DNA from: Roseicyclus sp.
GTDB lineage: Bacteria > Pseudomonadota > Alphaproteobacteria > Rhodobacterales > Rhodobacteraceae
NCBI GenBank assembly: GCA_016763475.1
Contig: JAESTV010000210.1
Location: forward strand, 1 to 44,216
Direction: 5' to 3'
Length of the DNA: 44,216 bases
Positions within the stretch are counted from its first letter, which is position 1. Every line of letters begins with the position of its first letter. Position numbers and translations under genes: made by a program. This document shows, in pieces, positions 16,665 to 24,277 of this stretch. The notes under the pieces were generated by a model. It was not told the DNA's origin and did no database searches. It saw only the letters and a program-made list of their open reading frames with translations.

Positions 16665-17987
16665 TTACGAAATATAGTGCAAATTCTTGAATTTACGCCG
16701 AAATACCGCGGTTTCAGTTGCCAGAGCCTCTGGCGCGTCACTTCGAAGCGCGCGGGCAATCAAACTGGCCAGCGTATCAATATCGCCGTCCTCCTGCCCA
16801 AATCCCCAGCGCACAAGTTCCGGGGTGCCAAAGCGGATCGCGTTCATGTCACCGGGAATGTCCGGCCCCGGAATGCCAATCCCACAGGCAATCAACCCGG
16901 CGCGGTACAGGTGTTTTGAGGCCATCTGCCCGCCAGAAAATTCATAGGCGGGGATCGCAAACTGGTGGCTTTCCGTCGGGCCACGTGTGGTTTCGAACAT
17001 TGGAATACCTTGCGCCTTCAGGGCGTTGGCCAATCGCTGCGCCACCCGGATCATCTCAGCCGCATACCCCCGCCCATGCTCACGCCAATCCAGCAAGCTG
17101 CGCGCCAATGCGGCGGATTTTGAGGCATCAAAATTTGCGGTCATACCCGGAAAGGCGATGGCATCCAGGCGTTCTGCGATCCCGGCGTCGTTGGTGAGCA
17201 GCAGGCCGCCCGCTGGCCCGCCCAGGCTTTTGTAGGTGCTCATCGTCATCAGATCTGCGCCCTCAGCCAGTGGATCAGGCCAGGCCCGTCCCGCGAACAG
17301 GCCACATTGGTGTGCTGCATCCATCAAGACTTTGGCGCCGACGCGATCCGCGATCTCTCGCACCTCAGCCACGGGATGGGGCAAAAGGTTGAGGGAGCCG
17401 CCAACAGTTATCAACGAAACGGAATGATCTGCGACCATTTTAGCCAGACCGGGTAAATCAATGGAATAATTCTCGCCATTGATCGGAGCTTCAAGGATAT
17501 TCAACCCAAACAGCCCCGCACAGCCCGCCGAATGGTGGGTGACGTGGCCGCCGATCGACGCGGGCGGCACAATGATGGTGTCCCCCGGTTTGCAGGTCGC
17601 CATGAACCCGTAAAGGTTTGCCATCGCGCCGGAAGCGACACGGATCTCGGCGTAACGGGCCTGAAAAATTTCGGCGGCAAGTTCAGCCGCTATCACCTCG
17701 GCCTCTTCAACCGCTTCCAGCCCCATTTCGTACTTGTCACCGGGATAGCCGAGTGATGGGCGTGATCCCATCCCATTGGACAACAGCGCCTCGGCCGCCG
17801 GGTTCATGATGTTGGTCGCAGGGTTGAGGTTGAAGCAGGTGTCCTGGTGAATGCGGCGGTTCTCAGTGCCAAGCGCGGTGAGGCGGGCGGCGATATCAGC
17901 GCTTGCGGTGTTGGCGGTTTTGGCTGCGATGCGCTGAACGAGGGCTTCGGAAGCGGCGGGCACCCATGGGCGGTTGGAGAGGGTCAT
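16665..17987 (-). CDS. Serine hydroxymethyltransferase-like PLP enzyme
   Basis: 440 aa fold-type I PLP protein of the SHMT family. ENRRIHQDTCFNLNPATNIMNPAAEALLSNGMGSRPSLGYPGDKYEMG matches the SHMT N-terminal region, and DAAHQCGLFAG holds the cofactor-contacting Asp-x-x-His. The lysine segment is MSTYKSLGGPAGG (Lys near residue 252); standard GlyA reads TTTTHKTLRGPRGG, so this is a divergent branch and may act on another beta-hydroxy amino acid. The track ORF is open to 18341, but the ATG at 17987 (MTLSNRPWVPAASEAL) is chosen because upstream codons run antisense to a LysR remnant. It is a single-gene unit; its neighbour across the divergent gap is a broken GcvA-like regulator. Confidence 0.82.
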   Translation of the reverse strand: MTLSNRPWVPAASEALVQRIAAKTANTASADIAARLTALGTENRRIHQDTCFNLNPATNIMNPAAEALLSNGMGSRPSLGYPGDKYEMGLEAVEEAEVIAAELAAEIFQARYAEIRVASGAMANLYGFMATCKPGDTIIVPPASIGGHVTHHSAGCAGLFGLNILEAPINGENYSIDLPGLAKMVADHSVSLITVGGSLNLLPHPVAEVREIADRVGAKVLMDAAHQCGLFAGRAWPDPLAEGADLMTMSTYKSLGGPAGGLLLTNDAGIAERLDAIAFPGMTANFDASKSAALARSLLDWREHGRGYAAEMIRVAQRLANALKAQGIPMFETTRGPTESHQFAIPAYEFSGGQMASKHLYRAGLIACGIGIPGPDIPGDMNAIRFGTPELVRWGFGQEDGDIDTLASLIARALRSDAPEALATETAVFRRKFKNLHYIS

Positions 17988-18087
17988 GAAACAGGCCTTT
18001 GCTGGTCGAGGTGCGGGGATCATGGCGGCTGGGCGTGGGCGCTGCAAACCAGATAATCTGCAAACCTGTGTCAGGAAACCTAGGCCT

Positions 18088-18430
18088 GTGTCAGTTGCCC
18101 CTCCGCACCCGAAATTGCCGGTGCTGAACAGGTTACGCGCCTTTGAAGCGGCGGCGAGGTGTGGCGGGTTTCGTGTGGCGGCGGCAGAGTTGTGCGCCAC
18201 ACCTGCCGCCGTGTCGCACTCTATCCGCCCATTGGAGGTGTGGGCGGGGGCACGTTGTTTGTGCGCCAAAGCAATGGGGTGGCTTTTTCCGGGCATGGCA
18301 CGGGCATGGCGCGGGGATGGCGCGAGCAGTTGCTCACGCATTGTTGGCGGGTTGCGCGATCTGTATGTCAGAAAACCGCAGCAATGATCGGCAAGCTGGC
18401 GGGCTTGCCATCAGTGACGTGCGGCAATTG
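18088..18430 (+). pseudogene. Decayed LysR-family regulator (GcvA-like), frameshifted and truncated
   Basis: From a possible GTG at 18088 the frame reads LPVLNRLRAFEAAARCGGFRVAAAELCATPAAVSHSIRPLEVW, a clear LysR helix-turn-helix of the GcvA kind. Near 18245-18255 the reading shifts by one base: the next frame continues TLFVRQSNGVAF and MARGWREQLL..ARSVCQKTAAM, which is the expected sequel. After about 100 residues the similarity stops and the 3' end of ugpC begins, so the effector domain is missing. No single track ORF shows this. It is divergent from the SHMT-like gene, the usual place for a regulator of that gene. The right boundary is approximate. Confidence 0.82.
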
Positions 18431-18444
18431 TGGCAGCTTGGGTG

Positions 18445-19494
18445 TTACAAACGGCGGCCGGTGTCGGCGTCAAACAAATGCACGGCGCCGGGTTTGACGC
18501 TGAGTTGCATGAGACCGGTTGTGGCCTCTTTGTCCTTCGGCACAGCGACAGAGAAATCCTGCCCCGCCACACGCCCGTGAAGCAACCGCAGCGCGCCCAA
18601 CTCCTCAATGATATCAACGTCGAACGCCAGGTCACCTTGTGGGTCTGGCCAGACATCTTCAGGGCGAATTCCGGCTTGAACCGGGCCATCATTGCCCTCA
18701 GTGCCGGTGTGGAGCACGTCTTGGTCACTGCCCAGAGTGACCTTGCCGCCACCAGCGATGCCTTGGAGCAGGTTCATCGGCGGAGCGCCCATAAACGACG
18801 CCACAAAGGTAGAGGCCGGGTGCTCATATATCTCGTTCGGGGTGCCGATCTGTTCGATTTTACCGTCATTCAACACGATGATGCGGTCGGCCATGGTCAT
18901 GGCTTCGATCTGATCGTGGGTCACGTACATCGCCGTGGTGGCGAGGCGCCGTTGCAAGGCGCGGATCTCGATCCGCATCTGGTTGCGGAGTTTCGCGTCG
19001 AGGTTGGACAGCGGTTCATCAAAGAGGAACAGGTCGGGTTCGCGCACAATAGCGCGGCCCATTGCAACCCGCTGGCGTTGGCCGCCGGACAGTTGCGAAG
19101 GGCGCCTGTCGAGGAATTCCGTCAGGTTCAGCATGTCCGAGGCTTCCCGGACCTTCGCCCGGATCTCGGCCTTCGACATGCCGCGGTTTTTCAGCCCGTA
19201 ACCCATGTTCTGCGCAACCGACATGTGCGGATAAAGCGCATAATTTTGAAACACCATTGCGATGTTTCGATCCGCCGGATCAACGTCATTGACGATACGG
19301 TCACCGATGGACAAATCCCCTTCGGAAATCTCTTCCAGCCCCGCAACCATGCGCAAAAGCGTGGACTTGCCGCAGCCCGATGGGCCGACAAGCACCGCCA
19401 ACTCACCATCGTTGATGGTGAAGCTGCACGGCTCCAATGCCTCAACGCCATTTGGGTAGATTTTTCGGACCGCATTAAGCGTGACTTGTGCCAT
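18445..19494 (-). CDS. ugpC: sn-glycerol-3-phosphate-type ABC transporter ATP-binding protein
   Basis: 349 aa MalK/UgpC-type ATPase. Walker A is GPSGCGKST (residues 37-45), the signature is [16 protein letters not shown], Walker B is [17 protein letters not shown] and the switch is [17 protein letters not shown]-terminal TOBE/OB regulatory domain follows (about residues 240-349). The start is 10 bases after the ugpE stop. Substrate assignment rests on the linked binding protein and permeases; MalK-type ATPases are often shared between sugar importers, so it may also serve other systems. Confidence 0.9.
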   Translation of the reverse strand: MAQVTLNAVRKIYPNGVEALEPCSFTINDGELAVLVGPSGCGKSTLLRMVAGLEEISEGDLSIGDRIVNDVDPADRNIAMVFQNYALYPHMSVAQNMGYGLKNRGMSKAEIRAKVREASDMLNLTEFLDRRPSQLSGGQRQRVAMGRAIVREPDLFLFDEPLSNLDAKLRNQMRIEIRALQRRLATTAMYVTHDQIEAMTMADRIIVLNDGKIEQIGTPNEIYEHPASTFVASFMGAPPMNLLQGIAGGGKVTLGSDQDVLHTGTEGNDGPVQAGIRPEDVWPDPQGDLAFDVDIIEELGALRLLHGRVAGQDFSVAVPKDKEATTGLMQLSVKPGAVHLFDADTGRRL

Positions 19495-19504
19495 TCTTGA
19501 TTTC

Positions 19505-20449
19505 CTATTTATCGGACTCGGTCAGGCCCTTGACGAACCAGTTCTGGAAGAAGATCACGATCAATACCGGGGGGGTCATGGCAATGATCGCAAGCGCCGC
19601 CGCCTCGCCGTATTCCGGCGTGGAGGAGCCGTCGGCATAAGCCTGCATGATCTGGCGGATACCGCGCACCAGCGTAAACAGCGACTCGTCAGTTGTGATC
19701 AATGTGGGCCAGAGATACTGGTTCCAGCCGAAGACAAACATGATGATGAACATCGCCGCAATCATGGTGCGCGAGAGCGGCACAAGGATATCGATGAAAA
19801 ACTTCACCGGACCCGCGCCGTCGATGCGCGCGGCTTCAACCAGCTCTTCCGGGATCGAGCGGAAGAATTGCCGGAAGAAAAACGTTGCCGTGGCAGACGC
19901 GATCAGGGGCAAAATCAGGCCGGTATAGGTGTTGGCGAGGTTCATCTGCTGGATGACCTCATAGGACGGCAGAATACGCACCTCCAGCGGCAACAGGAGT
20001 GTGGTGAAGATCATCCAAAACGCGAATGTCGCAAAGCGCAGGCGGAAATAGACAATGGCATACGCGGCCATCATGCCGACGACAATTTTGCCAATCGCAA
20101 AGCCAAATCCAAGGATCATGGAGTTCACCAGCATGGTGACGCCGTTCACGCTATTGGTGAAACCGCCATATTCAAACAGGGCGGCGTTGTAGTTCTCCAA
20201 CCCATCGTCGCCGAAGAAGAACTGAAGGCCCTCCCGGTGGATCAGGATATCCTCGTGGGTTGACGACGCGAGGATCATGTAGACCGGCACCAACATCAAC
20301 AGCGCGCCAGCGATCAGGACCGCGTGGTCCCCCACCGTTTCCCACTTGATGCGCTTTTTGGGGCGCGTGGGTGCTGCGGCGGTTGCGGTGTTGGTTGCGG
20401 TGTTGGTTGCGGTGGCGGTTTGGACGCCGGTCTCGGTAATGTCAGCCAT
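19505..20449 (-). CDS. ugpE: sn-glycerol-3-phosphate-type ABC transporter permease
   Basis: 314 aa inner-membrane permease with six predicted membrane segments. The EAA loop is [73 protein letters not shown] is characteristic of UgpE. The ATG at 20449 is preferred to the track start at 20524, as it gives MADITETG and lies 13 bases after the ugpA stop. The N-terminus has a low-complexity TATNTATNTATAAA tail encoded by imperfect 12-bp repeats, which is probably unstructured. Confidence 0.92.
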   Translation of the reverse strand: MADITETGVQTATATNTATNTATAAAPTRPKKRIKWETVGDHAVLIAGALLMLVPVYMILASSTHEDILIHREGLQFFFGDDGLENYNAALFEYGGFTNSVNGVTMLVNSMILGFGFAIGKIVVGMMAAYAIVYFRLRFATFAFWMIFTTLLLPLEVRILPSYEVIQQMNLANTYTGLILPLIASATATFFFRQFFRSIPEELVEAARIDGAGPVKFFIDILVPLSRTMIAAMFIIMFVFGWNQYLWPTLITTDESLFTLVRGIRQIMQAYADGSSTPEYGEAAALAIIAMTPPVLIVIFFQNWFVKGLTESDK

Positions 20450-20462
20450 GTGCCCTACCCCC

Positions 20463-21344
20463 CTATGTGTAGTGAATTCGGCGTTCCAGGAAACGGAACT
20501 GCACGATGGTAAGAACCAGAACAAGGACCATCAGGACAACTGATTGTGCGGATGATCCACCCAGATCACCGCCCCTGAATCCATCCACAAAGACGCGGTA
20601 GACAAGCGTCATCGGGTTATTGCCGGGTTCACTTTTAACGATGGTGTCAACGATGCCGAACGTATCAAACAACGAATAGGTGATGTTGATGATCAGCAGG
20701 AAGAAACCGGTGGGTGCCAACAGCGGGAAGGTGATGTCCCAAAACCGTGCGGTGCCGGATCGATTGTCGATCATCGCAGCTTCTCGAACCGACCGGGGGA
20801 TTGCCTGCAACCCGCTGAGGAAAAAGATGAAATTCACCGGGATTTGCTTCCAGATCGAGACCGAAATCATGGCGCTGGCGGTGTCCCAGTAGTTCACACC
20901 AAGGCGGTATTCGATCCCCATCATGCCAAGAAGCTGGGTGATATTGCCGCGCGATTGGTCAAACAACATCACCCCCATCAAACCCGCGACTGGTGGCGCG
21001 ATGGCGTAGACCCACATCAGAAGCGTGCGGTAACTTTTGGCGCCACGGATCACCTTGTCGGCCTTCACCGCCAGCAAAAGCGCGATGGCAAGCGCGAAGA
21101 AGGTTACCAGAATTGTGAAGATCAGCGTAAATTTGGCGGCGTCGAGGTAGTTCGAGGACGTTGCAAGCCGGGTGTAATTGTCCATGCCCACATAAGTGGA
21201 CGTAAATCCAAAGGGGTCCTGCAGGAAGAACGAGGAATGAACCGCGTAACCTGCGGGCCAGTAGAAGAAGATCCCGATGATGGCGATCTGCGGAATAAGC
21301 AGCAGGATCGGAAACCCGATATGCCCAAATGCGGCGCGTTTCAC
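20463..21344 (-). CDS. ugpA: sn-glycerol-3-phosphate-type ABC transporter permease
   Basis: 293 aa permease with six membrane segments. The EAA loop is AIPRSVREAAMIDNRSGTARFWDITFPLLAPTGFF. FGIVDTIVKSEPGNNPMTLVYRVFVDGF near the C-terminus is a UgpA feature. Translation starts at GTG 21344 with AGGGG upstream. It follows ugpB across an 80-base gap that holds a strong hairpin, which would let ugpB be expressed at a higher level than the permeases. Confidence 0.93.
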   Translation of the reverse strand: MKRAAFGHIGFPILLLIPQIAIIGIFFYWPAGYAVHSSFFLQDPFGFTSTYVGMDNYTRLATSSNYLDAAKFTLIFTILVTFFALAIALLLAVKADKVIRGAKSYRTLLMWVYAIAPPVAGLMGVMLFDQSRGNITQLLGMMGIEYRLGVNYWDTASAMISVSIWKQIPVNFIFFLSGLQAIPRSVREAAMIDNRSGTARFWDITFPLLAPTGFFLLIINITYSLFDTFGIVDTIVKSEPGNNPMTLVYRVFVDGFRGGDLGGSSAQSVVLMVLVLVLTIVQFRFLERRIHYT

Positions 21345-21381
21345 GTGCGTGATCCCCTTAGGTTATTTTTTGATTGGCAAT

Positions 21382-21406
21382 GTGGCCGGGCACGAAGCCC
21401 GGCCAC
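21382..21406 (-). terminator. Strong hairpin between ugpB and ugpA
   Basis: GTGGCCGGGC and GCCCGGCCAC form a perfect 10-bp stem around a 5-base loop, reading TTCGT on the transcribed strand. No U run follows directly, so it is more likely an mRNA-stabilising or partial-termination element behind the binding-protein gene than a full terminator. Confidence 0.75.
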
Positions 21407-21424
21407 TGCAGTGTCAAACGGCGA

Positions 21425-22728
21425 TTAACCGCCTTGAGTTGCCGCAAAGCGCGCCAACAGATCGTTGGATTCTGCTTCGATGATAGCGAATGCGTCATCC
21501 ACAGACGTCTCACCCGTCAGAATGCGACCGTATTCACGGTTCATCACGTCACGGATCTGGACGTAGAAGCCCATGCGGTAACCGCGTGTCCATTCACCAG
21601 CTTCAAGCGACAGCTGCTGGATGCCAACTTCGGCAGCCGGGAACTCAACGTAGTGCCCCTGCTCGGCAGCTTGCTCATAAGCGGCCGTGGTGATCGGCAC
21701 ATAGCCGGTTTCCATGTGCCACAGGACCTGTGTGTCCGAGGATGCGAGGAAGTCGAAGAACGCCGCGGTTGCTGCGTTTTCATCGGCCTCAAAGCCAGAC
21801 ATTGCGAACAGGGCCGCACCACCGATGAAGGTTTGTGTCGGCTCTGTCGTCACAGCTTCCCAATAGGGCAGCATGGTGGCGGAGAAGTTGAATTCCACCG
21901 ATCCTGAATGCCACCAAACGAGCCGGACGAGCCGAGCCACATGGCAACTTCGCCTGCCTCAAACGGGTTCTGGTTGTCAGCCCAACCGGTGCCGTACCAG
22001 GAGAAAAGGCCAGCCTCCTGCCAGTCAACCAGCGCCTGGAAGTGGTTCCGGATGGCGGGGTGGTTCACCAGAATCTCGGTGTCGATGCCGGTATATCCGT
22101 TGTCATTGGTTGCAAACTGCAAGTTGTGACGCGAGAAGAAGTTCTCGGTAAAGATCCACGGCAGGTGGCTTTGTGCCAGCGGAATATAACCCGCAGCAGC
22201 AAGCGCCGGCCCGGTGGTTTCGGCGAACTCTTCCCAGGTGGTGGGGGCTTCAACACCGGCCTCGGCCAACGCGTCTGCGTTATAGTACAAGATTGGCGTG
22301 GAGGAGTTGAACGGCATGCCGATCATGGTGCCATCGGCGTCAGCGAAGAAGTAGCGAACGCCGGGGATGTAATCCTCGATATCGAAGGCTATGCCGTTGT
22401 CGGCCAGAAGCGTCTCAACCGGAATGGTTGCGCCTGTGGCCCCGATCACGGTGGCGGCGCCTGCATCAAAAACCTGCACAATATTGGGCTGCTCGCCGGC
22501 GCGGAACGCGGCGATCGTCGCGGTCAATGTTTCCTCATAGCTGCCTTTGAAAATCGGGGTAATGACGTAGTCACCCTGACTTGCGTTGAAGTTCTCGGCA
22601 ATCTGGTTAACGGACTCACCAAGCTGGCCGCCCATCGCGTGCCAGAACTCGATCTCGGTCTGAGCCTGGGCCGCACCGGCCATAAGGCCAAGTGCAAGGC
22701 CGACACCTGCAGTTGTTTTGAAGGTCAT
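21425..22728 (-). pseudogene. ugpB: Glycerol-3-phosphate-binding protein gene with an internal frameshift
   Basis: The first frame starts at ATG 22728 (GGGAG six bases upstream) with signal peptide MTFKTTAGVGLALGLMAGAAQAQ, then TEIEFWHAMGGQLGESVNQIAENFNA and the UgpB core FKGSYEETLTATIAAFRAGEQPNIVQVFDAGAATVIGATGATIPV. It runs to WLGSSGSFGGIQD and then goes out of frame to a stop at 21850. The expected continuation SVEFNFSATMLPYWEAVTTEPTQTFIGGAALFAMSGF is in the next frame and ends properly at 21425. One missing base near 21895-21905 explains both. No homopolymer is there, so it is either a true mutation or an assembly error. If true, uptake is lost unless another binding protein is used. Confidence 0.88.
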
Positions 22729-22785
22729 TCGATTCTCCCATCTGTCGTGCAACCCGTTTCGGGCAGCTCAATACGCAACACACCG

Positions 22786-22801
22786 CCGACAATTTCGTCG
22801 G
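22786..22801 (-). promoter_or_regulatory. Possible operator upstream of ugpB
   Basis: CCGACAATTTCGTCGG is a 16-base near-palindrome, 58 bases upstream of the ugpB start. Placement and symmetry suit a repressor site, but no regulator is identified. Confidence 0.3.
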
Positions 22802-23113
22802 TCGGGTGGATTTCTCATTTTCCGGGCAACACAAATGCAGTGTCCCCCCCGGATCTCCGCGCGAGGTCTAACCTACACGCTGTTCGACAGAGTGCAAATG
22901 GCTTGGCGATGTATGCCAATCCGGTGCGTCACTGCCCTAGTACGTTGCCGATAGGCCGAGTCTGTGACGGGGGTGTGACAGCAAGTGAAATACAGCGTTG
23001 GGGTGGAATCACGCGAAAGTCGGGCCTGCGACGGGCGAATCCAATCTGATCAACGGGTTGGGGTTTTTGATCGAGTGTGGCGCGTTGACAAATGCCACTG
23101 CCTGCATCCGCCG

Positions 23114-23176
23114 CCCTATCCCCTATCCCCTATCCCCGGGCCCCTATCCCCGGGCCCCTATCCCCTATCCCCGGGG
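23114..23176. repeat. Nine heptanucleotide repeats (CCCTATC / CCCGGGC)
   Basis: Exactly nine consecutive 7-base units: CCCTATC three times, CCCGGGC, CCCTATC, CCCGGGC, CCCTATC twice, then CCCGGGG. Every unit starts with CCC and the period never slips. It lies between the ugp operon and the EamA stop. Confidence 0.92.
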
Positions 23177-23246
23177 CCCGCGACCGGTTGGTGCGGTTTT
23201 TGGGGCGCGGTCCGGGGCTGGGAAAGGGCCGCCATGTGAGAGCCCC

Positions 23247-24089
23247 CTATAGACCCAGAGTACCAATCGCTGCGAAGACCACAACAACGGCAATCCATTG
23301 CGCGCCGCGCATCTGTTCGTGCAGGAATATTGCCGCAAGCACCACAGTGATCAGCCCAAATGTTGACGCCGCCACGGCCGCAAACTCGGGGTTTGCAAAA
23401 TTTCCCGCACCTGACACCGCGCCCAAGGCCAACGCATCCAGCGAGCCCATGATGGCGAGTATCCAGACCGCCCCCCAACGGGGCAAGATCGGCGCGCGCA
23501 TCACCAGTGCAATCCCGAGGATGGCAACAATTGCCGTGCCCCGCATCGGCAGCATCATCGCCCATTCATCGGCAAGCGCCGTCGCTTCCTGGCTTAGTGC
23601 AAATGCAATCGCGAAACCGGGACCTGACATCATCGACCAGAAGATCGCCCACCCTTTGCTGCCGTCCGATGCACCCGCATCACTGGTGATTGCGATATAG
23701 CCGACACCCGCAATCACCACGATGACCGCAAGCCAGTGCAGCGGCTCAACGGCTCCCCCGGATGTGGCGGCCCAGGTCATCGACAAGATTGGATAGGCCC
23801 CGATGATCGGAGCCGCCAAACGCACCGGGCCGATGGACAGTGCCTTATATAGCCCAAGTCCGGCGATGGCGTAAAATACACCCGCCGTTATGGCATACCG
23901 ATAAGCCAGCAACGGAGCATCCGCGAAATTGCCAAACCCGACAGCAAACGGCGTGATCACCAGGGTTCCCAGAACCAACACCGCAATGAGGGAAGAAAAT
24001 ACGCCCACAGACGCGCTGACCTTGCGCACACACAGGTCGTGCACAGCCCAGAAAAACGCCGCAAATAGCCCCAGAGACAAGGATATCAA
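23247..24089 (-). CDS. EamA-family (DMT superfamily) transporter
   Basis: 280 aa integral membrane protein with about ten hydrophobic helices in two EamA repeats. The first holds LGLFAAFFWAVHDLCVRK and SIGPVRLAAPIIGAYPILSMTWA, the second FALSQEATALADEW and FANPEFAAVAASTFGLITVVLAAIFLHEQM. Such proteins are mostly proton-driven exporters of metabolites or amino acids; the substrate cannot be read from sequence. It is divergent from tdm across 188 bases and has no co-directional partner nearby. Confidence 0.87.
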   Translation of the reverse strand: MISLSLGLFAAFFWAVHDLCVRKVSASVGVFSSLIAVLVLGTLVITPFAVGFGNFADAPLLAYRYAITAGVFYAIAGLGLYKALSIGPVRLAAPIIGAYPILSMTWAATSGGAVEPLHWLAVIVVIAGVGYIAITSDAGASDGSKGWAIFWSMMSGPGFAIAFALSQEATALADEWAMMLPMRGTAIVAILGIALVMRAPILPRWGAVWILAIMGSLDALALGAVSGAGNFANPEFAAVAASTFGLITVVLAAIFLHEQMRGAQWIAVVVVFAAIGTLGL

Positions 24090-24277
24090 GCGCTAAAACC
24101 CGTTGCCAGCGGGGTCGACGGCTCGGGCAACGGGCCTATGCAAATAGCGACCGTATGATCGGAGAAAAGCGTCATTGAGCAGGGCCTTTGCATATTCACA
24201 CTTGCATGCGGCACAAGTATTCTTAAAGATAAATTATTATTCCGCTGAGGCAACAGGGTTCTTGCCAGGAGGGCAGC

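Larger units (their letters stand above)
22729..23246. other. Upstream region of ugpB, about 520 bases without a gene
   Basis: I see no supported gene here; the track ORFs are shadows with no family features. Near the ugpB end there is a near-palindrome CCGAC-AATTTC-GTCGG (22786-22801) and a small CCCG-TTT-CGGG hairpin (about 22754-22764) in the presumed leader. Toward the right end lies the heptanucleotide repeat at 23114-23176, which sits downstream of the EamA gene. No clear promoter hexamers stand out. Confidence 0.5.

Noticed and set aside
17974-18387. Track ORF 17974..18387 as an intact LysR gene
   Set aside because: Only the middle of the ORF matches a LysR helix-turn-helix. The sequel is in another frame, so it is listed as a pseudogene.
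22042-23049. 335-residue plus-strand ORF over ugpB
   Set aside because: Antisense to a clear UgpB reading frame; no family features.
23114-23176. Heptad array as a CRISPR
   Set aside because: Units are 7 bases and contiguous, with no unique spacers and no cas genes.
23092-23700. Long plus-strand ORF across the heptad repeat and the EamA gene
   Set aside because: Antisense shadow of the EamA gene; its proline-rich start is just the translated repeat.
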